Shown piece by piece: positions 14,601 to 26,262 of a stretch of DNA of 64,000 bases. Position 1 is the first letter of the stretch. The number at the start of each line of letters is the position of its first letter. Position numbers and translations under genes: made by a program. This DNA comes from Penelope pileata (taxonomy: Eukaryota > Chordata > Aves > Galliformes > Cracidae): NCBI GenBank assembly GCA_013396635.1, contig WBMW01001713.1:359528-423527 (forward strand), given 5' to 3'. The notes below the pieces were generated by a model, which had not been told where the DNA came from, did not search any database, and saw nothing but the letters and a program-made list of their open reading frames with translations.

Positions 14601-17600
14601 AGTCAAGAAATCACGTAGGAAACAAAATGAGGTCATGCAATTCTTGCACTTCAACACTGGCAAAAGGAAGAAGGGGGCAGCAGATGGAGAGAGAGGAAGT
14701 TCTTTATCCTCTATGTGGGAATCACTCCACAGCCAGTGATATTCCCACATCTCTGTTTGTTTTCATCCACTTCCCAGTTCTGCTTCCTCGCTGCCCCCCA
14801 GCTAATCAGCAGTGCACATAACATGAAAGTCCAGCTTCCCATTGTCTTAGTACCACCAGTTGTACCAGGAAATGCCTGGTTCTCTCCTACATGATTCTGA
14901 CATACATGATTTCTGGCACCTATCCAGAAACAAGATACTATTTCACATTGCAATTTTTACCCAACCTTGACAAGGCCAACAGAATTTAGGTAGTTTCCAT
15001 GAGTTTTACTTAGCCCAAATAAGAGACTTCAGTGCTGTACTCAGAAACAGCCTTCCCCATTCAATCGGCGGCCACGTAGAGCCGCACTACACATATCAAA
15101 GGAGTCTGAACGAATTCCCGTCATCCGCACTGAATACATCACTTTATCCAACCATGACATAAAAGAAGAAAGCTAGCTCTTTTCTCATCAAAAAGAAAAC
15201 AGCAATGCCCTGAAATCACATGTCTTCTAGGCAGCTTCCCAAGCACACTTTGTTTTCATTGACTAAAATAATGCCTAACAATAGAAATTGAAAGCAGATT
15301 TTCCTACACTACAAAAAGTCCTATTCTATTAGAGACAAGCAGATCCTGAACCGTGTTATTCAGCTAACACTCATCTCTGCATTTTGAAAGAACATTGGTC
15401 AACTAAATAGAGAAAAATCAGTGACACTTTCTCCAATCTTCTCCTGTTCTTATGATCACATTAGGGACGCAACCAGCCTGAAATAACGATCTGAGCCCCA
15501 CCAAGCCATTTGGAAACATGCACCACACAGTCCTATTTATTGGTCCTCTGATGACCATTCCTGTAAATAACTCCAAAGCTCACAAGGGCAGCAGAGGCTG
15601 ACTGGGACACCAAGGCCCCAACCCCACAGATAAAACACCCACAGGCACGGCTGGGTATTCCTGAAGAACACCTAATTCTGGCCTCCTCCTTCTTGTTGGT
15701 ACACAGCCAGCATTTGTCAGTCTGTTTGATCGGAATCCCTTGGCAGCTGCATTGAAGGGGGGAGGTGATAGGTGTAGTCACTCCTAATTGCACTGGCTAA
15801 TTTTGATTTGCCTGCTTCATGCCATCACTAGGGTGTAGCCAGAATTCCACTCTACTATTATGCCAGTGCAGCTCCATTTATTTCAAAAGAAGTGCCCCTA
15901 AATTAGACAACTGGAAGTGAGATCAGAATTGGACAGAATATTGGACAGAATATTGGGGCAATTTTCTAAACAGTCGCTGTTTTCACTCCTACTTTGTTAA
16001 TTTCTTCTTTCTGCTTGCTTGGTGTGTTTCATCAGGGTCAGTTTTGTACACTTACTGCATTTTTCAGTCCTATAAAAACTGACAGTTAGATAGCACCCAA
16101 TTCAGAAGACAATGTCTCTTCTCTCCCCATCTCTAAACGTACATTTTGGTCTTTTTCTGTCTACAGATAGAGTCTCTTGGCAAGTTCACTTTTTCTGTCT
16201 ACAAATAGAGGCTCTAGGCAAGTTCACTTTTTTTTTTTTCCCATAGGTTAAGAGGAAACCTGTTCAATTGTTTGACATTCAAAGCATTCTGGTAATGGTT
16301 TATAAAGTAATATGGAAGAAATTCTCAACCTAAGATCTGCACTGTGACCACACTCAATGGAAAAGTATTTTTTTAAAATAATCAAAAAGCAAGCAAAATC
16401 CTATATTTTTTCCTACGTTTCTTACTATCCTAAAATTTAAACTCATCACCCTGTGACACTTGAATATTCCTTATTTGTCATTTACCATCTGCATTGCTTG
16501 CTGCTATGAGACAAATCTGCGTTTCAATGCAAAAGGTTGCAGCATCTCATCCATCAAATAAGACTAGGGAGATGGCCCAGTTTTACAGCCTAAGGAGAGC
16601 AACACCTGGTAAAAGAGCCATCAGGAGGAGAGCACTCACATTCCTCGAGGAGGTGAGTAGGAAGAGTGTAGGAAGACCACTGAAATGAGCCTTGCAGAGA
16701 CAGGTGTCAAGAGGAGGATGAGTGCGATTCACTGCTTTACCCAAATGGAGGTGACAGTGTGCATCTCAAGGTCATGCAAAGAACAGGAAATATGAAGGAA
16801 GACTGCTGGCTTCTCCTGTTTTATGGCACTTACTTATAGCCTATTTGTGACTCAACAGTTTCCTGCTTTATTGAAGATAGACAATATTCTAAAGCCAGAA
16901 AACATTTGTCTTTCATTTTCTCTGGTTTCACTTCTGTCCAATCCAGACAATTGCAATCTCTTTTTTAAATAACATTCTTTCCTGATCTTCAGTATATATT
17001 AGAAATTGTCAGATGGAGTCTTTAAACAGTTAACAAATGGAATATATTTTTCTAATTTTCATCATGTAGCTGTTACACTTTTTAAGCCTGTGAAGATAAA
17101 GCAGGGTCAGATTTCCCATATGCAAGGACAGAAGTAACCTACTGTGACACACGAACTATACACAAAAATTGGCAAACCACTAACCAAACTTTCAGCAATT
17201 CATCCTTAAGCAACAGTCAGGAAAGAAACAAAAACAAAAATGAAAACTCAAACCACTACCACCAATCTCTGTCCAGTGAAACCTGTAATTTCATACTCTT
17301 TTCAGAATATTTGTTGGGCGGTCAAAAATTAGGATAATGATAAATAACCCATCAAGTTTCCACTCTGCCTTCCATTCCAATAGCACACACTCTTCAGCAG
17401 ACTCCAGTTAAAGAACTGTGCACAGTCTCACAAAACCCCTTACATCAAACACTGCAATTTCATTTTCTGGTCCCCAGGAGAACACAGACTTGAGGACAGT
17501 ACTTTTCTAGCATGAAAGACAGACATATATATGTTCTGAGGTTCACAACCAAAGGTGAGATAGCCTTTAAGGAAATTGCTATACAGAAAATAAAGCAAAC

Positions 17601-19014
17601 AGTTCTCATGTACCGTACCCATATGGTTCCCTGAAACCCGAGCACATGAATGTCTGGTTCTAATCATTCACCCACGCCACAGTGTGTAAGCCATACCCTA
17701 GTCAGGAAAGGATGAGTGAAAGCTGAGGAAACCTGCCACTTGTGTACAGATAAAGCCAACAAAGTAAAAGCCAGTCAACAAATACGTATACAAACTTCCC
17801 CTTCCTGCCAGTGGGCTGGAAGAAGCCATGAGCATAAATGCATGTCCAAGTCCTGAGGAAGGGGACAAGCAAAGCCCCAGGACTGCCACCCCGCAGACCT
17901 AGGAAAGGACTTCGGAGCACTGCTGCCAGATTCCAGGAAGAAGCTATAAGAAGCATTTCTTTGAAAAGAGGAGGACTGAAAGATAAAGTCAGAAGATGAT
18001 GACAGCAGGATACAGTGGATCAGCATTCTTCAGAAAACAGCTTCTTTCCTTTAAAAGCTAAAAAGCCTTGGAGAGTTTGAGAGGAGCATGACGTCCTCAG
18101 CAAGACAAAGTTATACAGGAGAGGAAAGACTGGAAACCCAGAGCAGAAGGAGTCACACGACAAGCGTGTCATACTGAGCTTCACACTGCAGGATGAGGCA
18201 CCTGCGACATCCACATGCAAATCTCACTAATGTGGAAGGCTTCTTCCTCTCACCTGTGTTGGCAAAAAGAGGAAGCAGTTGCAGAGTCCTTACTGTTATG
18301 AAATAAACTGTTTCCTCTTTTCAACAGAAAACCAATACCAACACTACCGTGAGCTAGACCTCCATCAAATCCAGTCAAAACTGTGAGATCTTCTGAGGTG
18401 AAGTGGTGCTTTAGAGTGCCAGATCATTTGCACTGCTGCAGATGAAGCCAAGACAAAAGGGAAAAAGTGATGACATAACCAGCAATGAAGCAAAGGAAAC
18501 ATGAGTATAAGCCACCTGAACAAGGCACAACTAACGCAGAATTATCTAAGACACTTTAGTGTTCTCTGAGCCAGGAGCTGGACACAACAATCCTTGCGGA
18601 CCCTGTCCAAGATATTTCTCAAGATATTCTACGGTTCTCCATGGATATTGTTTAAGAATGTTGTCCTACCTCAAAGAGAGACATATGAACACCAATGAAG
18701 TACAGACAACCCTCACCCTTACCTGGCAAAGCTCATATTTAGTCCTTGAGTTAGGAATCCAGCTCACAGAATCGTTACTGCCAAAGAACCTCAGTGCTTT
18801 TCACTTCTCCCAGTTTGGAAAAGTCTCTCAAACTTTGAAAGATTTGGTATAGGAAGGCAGACAAGCGCAGTAAAATAAACTTTCACAGCAGCCTCAGGAA
18901 GTGCTGAAGGTTGGAAGCTGTAACAGTGCAAATTTGGGTCCTAATTTAATTGGGATGTATACAAAGACACATGGCATCTGGAGCTTATCACTTGGCAGCT
19001 TTCTTCTAACATCT
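8625..19014. other. Gene-free stretch
   Basis: I cannot support a gene in this stretch of about 10 kb. One short exon-like segment lies on the minus strand at 9,551-9,611: an acceptor-like GCTGTAG, 61 open bases, then a strong donor GTATGT. Short segments of that kind arise by chance. A CA/AC-rich run at about 10,674-10,690 and a T run near 13,818-13,832 are simple sequence. Nothing else stands out apart from the duplication listed separately at 16,152-16,227. Confidence 0.45.
16152..16227. repeat. Tandem duplication, 38 bp x 2
   Basis: Two adjacent copies of a 38-base unit, 16,152-16,189 and 16,190-16,227, both begin TTTTTCTGTCTACA and end GGCAAGTTCAC, with three substitutions between them. 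The second copy runs directly into a T-rich stretch. The slight divergence suggests an old local duplication. Confidence 0.9.
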
Positions 19015-19401
19015 GAGCGAGCTGGGGCTGTGCAGCCCAGAGAAGAGAAGGCTCTGGGGAGACCTGAGAGTGGCCTTTCAGTATCGCAAGGGGGCTGTAA
19101 GACAGAAGGGGACAGACTCTTCAGCACGGACTGTTGTGGTAGGACAAGGAAAAATGGTTTCAAACCAAAAGAGGGCAGATTTAGATTGGATATAAGGAAA
19201 CAGTTTTTTATGCTAAGGGTGGTAAAGCACTGGAAAAGGGTGCCCAGAGATGTGGTGGAAGCCCTGTCCCTGGAGACAAGCAAGGTTTGGGGCTCTGAGC
19301 ACCCTGATGGAGCTGTGGATGTCCCTGTACATTGCAGGGAGTGCGACCAGATGGCCTTTAGAGGTCCCTTCCAACGCAAATGATTCTATCATTCTATGAT
19401 T
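19015..19401 (+). mobile_element. CR1 LINE 3' end
   Basis: This is the 3' end of a chicken repeat 1 (CR1) non-LTR retrotransposon in + orientation. One frame still encodes the familiar C-terminal tail of the CR1 polyprotein (FRLDIRKQFF, then VVKHWKRVPRDVVEA). The element finishes with the CR1 signature TGATTCTATCATTCTATGAT at about 19,381-19,400. It is a 5'-truncated insertion with a few frame lesions, as usual for this family. The 160-codon open frame here (18,901-19,383) is this relic and not a host gene. Confidence 0.93.
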
Positions 19402-22400
19402 GATCTATTTCCTCTTTTTTTAATCCAACCACATATCAACCCAGACTCATCTCTGTGAGACTAACAGCAGGTATCTATTTGACTGGTTTCCTCCAACATT
19501 AACCATCCTTCTCAGCAGCCAGTACATTCCCTCATACCATAACTAAATCATCTTTGGCAGCTGTTACTGTTCTAGTCCTGTACCCTGGAAAGATTTATAC
19601 ATCTGCTTAACTTCACGCACATAAACAGTCCCAGTGCCACCAGCAGAAGCCCTCACATTTGTTAATTTAAAGACATGTGTAGATTTGGTAGAATGAGGAC
19701 ATTGCCTAGAATTCTCACAAGCAACTCAAATCCGAGTCTTAAATAAATGTGACTAGCATTTCTTCACTTTGTCTTTTCAGGTCCCCACTTTTCACCACGC
19801 CTTCTCAAGTGGCCTTACACTCAAATGTGTGCCTCCAAGCCTGAAAATATTTTAAGGGCTTTTCAAATGTCTGCTCATTTAGTAAGGAGTGAAAAGCACC
19901 AAAAGGAACAGCACAATTCTTTGAAAAGAAAACACTTTAATATCAGTTATGGCCATCTGCCTTGATAGTTTTCTAACCACACAGAATTGTAATCCACAAA
20001 GACTAGCTAGAGTAAACTAAATGAACCAGAGGGTAAATGGCTCATGAGCCAGTCTAGCATATTGCATATCTGTTTTTGATAATCTTGGCTTAATCCAACA
20101 GCAGTGTTCTATGAACTGGCCAGATTCAGGTCACCCGTAACAGCTTAATGGAAACCAGTAATAAATCAGTGGATGGATTCTGGAGAGAACATGCACAGTA
20201 GTATGGAGTGCTAGAGATGCCAGTTAACGCTGTCTGATCTTTCTGATTCAAAATGATGCAGTTTCTAGTTGGAACTCTTTTCCTTAGACATTTATTCCGC
20301 TGCCTGTTGTAGCTGCTCCAGTCAATGGCATGTGAGCTAAAAGATCACCTTCCCTTTGCTACAGTCTCCAGGGTTCATCCACAACACACAAGGAGCATTA
20401 ACTTGCTTGATGCCAAGGAGAAGTGACCTCATTTTCAATTCCACTAAAGGAGCAAAACCAGAAATGACATAGCTGAAATGCATCACTTCTGGCCCTCAGC
20501 GTGTCCCGCTCCCAGGCCATGACAAGCCCATGGACACACCATTCACCTCTCACTAGCTTGCATTTCCCAACACATTCAACACATTCACTCCCTCAGCACA
20601 ACATTTATCCTTCATACAGTGGATGCCCACAGCAGGTGATTTTCAGCTACCAAGAACGATTTTGCAGTAAGTTGATAATGTGTAGTGCTCTAGTACCCAA
20701 CAAATCAACTCTCAACAAGAAGCAGTAAAGTTTCGGTTTTTTTTTTTTATGTTTTCAGCTTTCTTATGCAATTCTGGCAATTCATGCTGAAACCTTCTGT
20801 TTAAAAATAAGTCTTTCTCCTATTTTTTTTGCCGTTTCTGCAGTATTATTAGCCTAAAATCCTAAATAAACAAAGCAGATGCAGTCCTGCTGTCTTTCTG
20901 TCCCAGTCCTGCTCCTTCCTGTGTGATTTCTGAACTCATTGACTCACGTCAACCCAGCGAACCCAGCAAACCCAGCTGAGACATGAGCGGGGGTCACTAA
21001 CGTGCTGAATTCCTCCCAGCTTCTGGAAAATCAGTAGACAAATTGAGACCCAAGAAAGTGCCCCCACTGAGCCTATGCAGCTCATCTGCTACCTGCTCAG
21101 ATGCTGCCCAGCAACTGATCAGTGCCTGCAAGATCTTAAACTCACTACAGCCAGCACCTTTTTCTGCCCAGCTAACAGAGAGCTGAGACCGCTACAGCAA
21201 GGAATGGATCAAGGCTGGTATTTGGGGTGAGATTATAAGCAATGCCAAAAAATCCAGCAGCGGTTTCCAGGCAGAAAAGTGGGGATAAATAAGGCAGGCA
21301 CAAGACACAACCCCCTGTAGTACCCACAGGCTTCAGAAGGCCATCAAATGCTTCCTTATTACAGACAGCTGGGCCAGCAGAACGTCCCGCACCCCCAGGG
21401 GAGCTGTGTGACAACGTAACAGACATGGAAGGGCAGCTGATGTTCCTTATGCTGCTTGCTATCAGAGGCATCATATCCATGGATGGAAGATTTGAGGTAT
21501 AAACAAACGGTAAATCCTCTCTGAATAGAGGGACAAGGGAAAAATATTTTTGATGTAAAGAGAGAAAAATGGAAATTAAGCAAAGCACTGAAACTGTTGA
21601 AAAACCTCTGGAAGCAAGTGGATAATGTAAATAGCTTTGAGGCTGGACGAGACAGGTGAGGAAAAGTTGGTGGGACAGTCTGTGGAGGTCTGACTTCCAC
21701 ACGAACCCAGTAGGAAGCGTTCCAAACTCGGGACCTAAATCCTCACTAATCTTTATGGCCTGGTGGCAGAGCACAGAATGCCAGGGCTCCGCTCCGCCAC
21801 TGCGAGCCAGCACTCCTGCAGCAGCAGCCAGCTGAGCTCACGTGGCAAACTGGGATCAGGGAGTTACACCACTACAGCTCAGGTTTAGACCGTCCGTGTG
21901 GAGGTGTTTATTAGCAGCTTTGCACAGCATTCTCTTTCTTCCCTCGCTTCCTTTGCTCCTTATTTTGAAAACCTCATGGCTGCACAAGCACTTCAAGTCT
22001 CTGGCTGTGTAAGGACCATGTGACTCTTCTGTACTTTGAACTCAGATAAACTTCTTACTGAATGAAGTCATGTGTAAAATGCTTCCAACAGAGATTATTT
22101 TGAACCAAGCCGTACTAAGAAATGCAACAGAATTTCAACACTCATATTTCAGCAGCAAGAAAAGAAACCATTCTAGTACACAGTGCAGAGCTTTGAGGGA
22201 AAGCACCAGATCCCCCCACATAAACAGAACTACATCTGTGTTAGACTATGGAAGTAGATCGTGGTTTAGTCAATGGAAGGAAAAACAATCATACTTCCAC
22301 ACAATCACACTCCAGAAAAACAGCTTTTGCCTAAGACTGCATTAGTCTTGAATCAAGGCAGGCGGCTTTGCTTCCAAAAGATATCTTCATAAATCACAGA

Positions 22401-23061
22401 ATCCCAAGTTTAAGGCAGTAAAACCAGTAAATGATCACTGAATTCCAAACTGGCCACGCTGGGATGGATCAGTATCTCTGCATATTGAAGAATACCAGAT
22501 TTCAGCTAATATTTGGATAAAAGAACTGCACGGCCCTCATTACGCCTCTTCTCCCCAGGAGCAGAACATATGTCTTGTCTCCTGGCTAACTTCCAACCTG
22601 AGTAATTACATTCTGACCACATCAGTTTCCCCTGTGGTTTTAACTGGATGCAGCATTCCTCTCTGGTTCCTCCTGCAACCATTTATGCCACGTTGTGGAG
22701 CACTGTTAAACAGCTACTGCCCTCTGCCCCAGAGATGGCTGCATTTTAGTAGTAAATGAAACCGTTTTCTTAATGATAATTATATCCTTTTTCTCCCCTT
22801 CTTGCATTTCTGGAGGGGACAGGGATGTCTTTCATTCCTTAACATATGCTTTGAGTTCCTAATTGTATCCACTCCACAGGATCTTCTGTATCAGGATGAT
22901 GTCTTCACGCAATTCAATTAGTAGATGAAGACAGTATTTTCCCTACCAGTCTGAAGTGTTAAAGACCTACCCTCAGGTCCACGCAGCGTGTTTAAAATTA
23001 AGCATTTCTTAATGGAACAGCCTACAGGCTCGCAAAGGGCTGTGTTGGCAAAGACGAATAT

Positions 23062-23103
23062 TGGAGAAGATACAGGCAAGAGTGGAGAAGATACGGGCAA
23101 GAT
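23062..23103. repeat. Tandem duplication, 21 bp x 2
   Basis: A 21-base unit beginning TGGAGAAGATAC is repeated back to back at 23,062-23,082 and 23,083-23,103. The copies differ at two positions. Confidence 0.85.
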
Positions 23104-23463
23104 TTCTGCTCAAACATGTGACAAGTAGACAAAGCAAAAGAATATTTTGGATATCTACCTTTTATATAGGGCCACTGGCTATTTTCGTTGGTGTATTCTG
23201 TTTAAAGGACAGAGAGCATATATCAGAATGAGGTACACATCACCACACAATGCCGCAGCCCGCCGTGTGTTTCGAAGACCTCAAAGCACTGTACAGTGAC
23301 TAGTGCCTATGGGAAGTACTGCAGAAAGCACTAAAAAAGCCGTATCAGAAAGAGCTACAGAACCAAACGAGAACCTAGACAGGTAAAATCTTTTTCCCAC
23401 AAAATTAAGGATTGCAAACACTGAAGTCAAGAATTACCAAAAGAGAGAAGTCGTTTGGAGTAC

Positions 23464-23579
23464 CTGCATTTTTGATTTCCCAGACAAAACCCTGTGAATC
23501 CCAAATGTCAGACTTATCTAAACTATAAACTGCAGCATCTACTGCCTCTGCATCAGGATCACTGTGACGGATTAGGCAC
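23464..23579 (-). CDS. Candidate internal exon, unidentified
   Basis: On the minus strand a 116-base open segment sits between an acceptor-like GGCTTTCAG and a donor-like GCAG/GTACTC. The encoded peptide (CLIRHSDPDAEAVDAAVYS, then LDKSDIWDSQGFVWEIKNA) has a protein-like composition, but I recognise no family. Other minus-strand open pieces lie nearby at about 23,960-24,080 and 24,420-24,800. They could be parts of one unannotated gene running toward the candidate terminal exon at 8.4 kb, but linkage is unproven and chance is a real alternative. Confidence 0.2.
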
Positions 23580-23828
23580 CTGAAAGCCAGAAGCCACTTA
23601 AACATTTTTTCCTGCACAGGATCTAAGTGACACTAAACAGCAGAAATACCAGGAAGAAAGCTATTTGCACCAGCCAATATTTTAACCACTTGGTCAGATT
23701 TGTAGACTACTTTGAAGATGACAAATGCTACAGAGCTGTTCAATACTATGAGATCAAGTTGTGCATGGGAACAGAACTTTTTCTGCATGACAGCTGAATG
23801 ATAAGTGTTCCTGTTAGCTGCTTAATTC

Positions 23829-23880
23829 ACATGTATGTATACATACACACACATCCATATGTACATGCAAACATACATCA
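23829..23880. repeat. Degenerate ATAC/ATGT microsatellite
   Basis: Low-complexity alternating purine/pyrimidine sequence of ATGT, ATAC, ACAC and ACAT units. It is probably a decayed microsatellite. Confidence 0.75.
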
Positions 23881-26262
23881 GTTAAAAAGATTGTGTAATA
23901 CATTTGCACTTTTCTTCTGCTTTAGAAGAAATCACATGAAAAAAAGGAAGAAAAAACAACTTCCTGTTTTGTCATAAACCAGAAACAGATCATTCCCAAG
24001 AATGCTATGAGTGGTCAGCTTTCTTCCATTTTGATCAATCTGCACTTTTTCTAAAAATCCTTCCTCCTTGCTCCCACAACGAGCTGTTACAGGTTGCTGT
24101 GCATGGCAGGCATCCACCATTTGCATCCACAGATGCATTGGGACTCAGCTCCCCAGTCCTCCCTGCTCTCCAGAGCTGGAGCTCCAGCGGGCTCATGGGG
24201 ATGGCACCAGCAGAGGAGCCAAGGGCTGCGGCAGCTCACACGGAACGCAGTGGGTCCTGCGAGTGCTGTCCCAACTAACCCAGCAAGTAGGGTACTCTGG
24301 GATCTGACTGCCAGCCTGTAAGGATTCAACAATATCAGGTAAAAGACTGAAAACTTGCTGGGTATGGATCAGGACAAATCATCCAGCAAATCAAATTTAA
24401 AAAAAAAAAAAAGTTTTAGAGGGAGATGTAAAATTCTGGGTCTCCCTAGTGGCATGCCCTTAAACACACTGAAACAGAGCTCAACAAGCACAAAGTGTGA
24501 CTCGTCTCTGTGTGCAACATTGCCATCATGCGGCCATCCAGCCCCGCTAGCAGGGACAGCGTGAAGGAAAACCTTGTCCTGAATGTGCAGCTTTTTGAAG
24601 TGGGCTCTAACAACACGGGCAATCTCCAGGAGAACTGCAGAGGTGGTGGTAACTCTCTCATAATGCCCCTCCACGAGGAGAAACACTCCCTTCTTCATAC
24701 CTGCTCTTTTTATGTTGGGCAGCAGACACACTTTGCATTTTCTGATACACTCACCTCTGCCATAATTATGTTGCACTTCACAGTCGTCATCATCAAAAAT
24801 GTACAGAAACATCAAAAATGACAAATGCAGCATTCTTGATGTCAGGAAGCCAATCTTTAGAAGTCATCTGAATGAGAAGAGCACAATGGCCTGGATCAGG
24901 AAAGAGCCCCAGCACAGGAAAACAGATGGAAGTTGGCATAGAGTCAGGAGTGGAAAACAAAGCAAATGAATCATTAGTAATTTAAGAAGAAAAAGAAACA
25001 CTGACAGGGGACAAAACAGTGTGGAATGCAGAAGCGAGCTGTAATAAATAAAATATGCAGATGGAAAAAGTGTACATCGTCAGAAAAGTGGTGACAGAAT
25101 TCAGCTGAATCTAGGGACGGTGAGTGGCTCAATTAAAGAGGCAGGGAGCACAATTAATCATCTGCCTCAAAAGTTGTTCAGCTACACAAAACTCGTGTCT
25201 GCACTAACCTGGAGCCCAGCCCAAGCAAAGTGAGCATGCTTTAGCTTACTCACAGAACAGTCTGGTGCCTGCTGGAATTACAGCCTCAGGGAGAGGCACC
25301 AACTTCTTAAGGAAGGGGCAATGCCTTCGTATGTACACCCGGAGCTCTCTGCCCAGCTGGCACAAGAGCCAGAAACACACAGAAGTAAGTGACCTAGAAT
25401 CAAATTTAGTAACCTATTTGTTAGAACAACATCCATCTTACAGCTGTGAAAGTCTTGTATCAAAGCAGCACTAAAGAAACAATGGAAGCTTTACTAACTT
25501 AAAATAGGAAAAGAATATTGACGGGCAAAGAACAGCAGCTTAACCGCCGCAGGTGGCTGGATATAGAAAAGAAAATCCTGTTTGTATTCCTGTCTCCTAG
25601 CACTTGGCACCTGTAAACATCCAAAGGAACCCGCCCACTGTCACTCACACAACTGCAGCAAAGTCACCAACTTTGGGAAAGATCCTTCTGCAGCTGAGCT
25701 GTCAAAACTACAGCAAGAAGTAGTAACTTTCCTCTTCATCAAGCAACTTGGAAAAGAAAGCTTGCAGTATTCACTGATGTGGAAACTCTGAACCACCTGA
25801 AAAAGCCCGTAAAGGAAATAAGATGCTTATCTACCATTACCCTGAGCCAGAGCTGCTGAGATGGTAATTGTAACTTTTTTTTTCTTTGGTTGGTATTTAC
25901 TTGTTTGTGTTGCCAGATTGCACAAATGTCACCTGCTAACTCCTGAAGAGTAGGGCTGTTTTTACCATACAGCTTCTCCTGTCTAGGGTAAGAGGGCAGA
26001 AGCCAAGTAAATATTTTTGTCTTGTGCTCTTAGTGAAAAGGCTGGTTTGCAAAACCTAGAATCGCTTCCAGGCAGCAAGAGAGCTTTCTTCTGTTACCAA
26101 TCAACTTTCCAATCTGAGCTACAAGTTTCAGTACATTTTTGAAGAGACTATCTGTTATTACTTTTACGTGGAAAACAAAGGATTAAATCGTAATCCTACT
26201 TTCATTTTTCATTCGGGACCATCAGCTCTACAGCACATAAACAGGGAGATTTTTAACAGAAC

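Larger units (their letters stand above)
19402..26255. other. Mostly gene-free stretch upstream of APOBEC4
   Basis: No recognised gene was found between the CR1 and APOBEC4. A 213-codon minus-strand open frame at 21,172-21,813 is the longest unexplained frame in the left part of the window. It has no similarity I can name, and it is pyrimidine-rich on that strand, which favours chance openness. Several shorter coding-like minus-strand pieces (near 23.5, 24.0 and 24.4-24.8 kb) are given separately or under findings. Simple-sequence content includes an A run at about 24,398-24,411. Confidence 0.4.

Noticed and set aside
18901..19383. 160-codon + frame and 161-codon antisense frame
   Set aside because: Both lie in the CR1 3' end; the + frame is the relic C-terminus of the retrotransposon protein and the other is its shadow.
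24398..24833. Possible processed pseudogene near 24.4-24.8 kb
   Set aside because: The A run is at the wrong end for a minus-strand retrocopy, and I could not match the peptide to a known protein.
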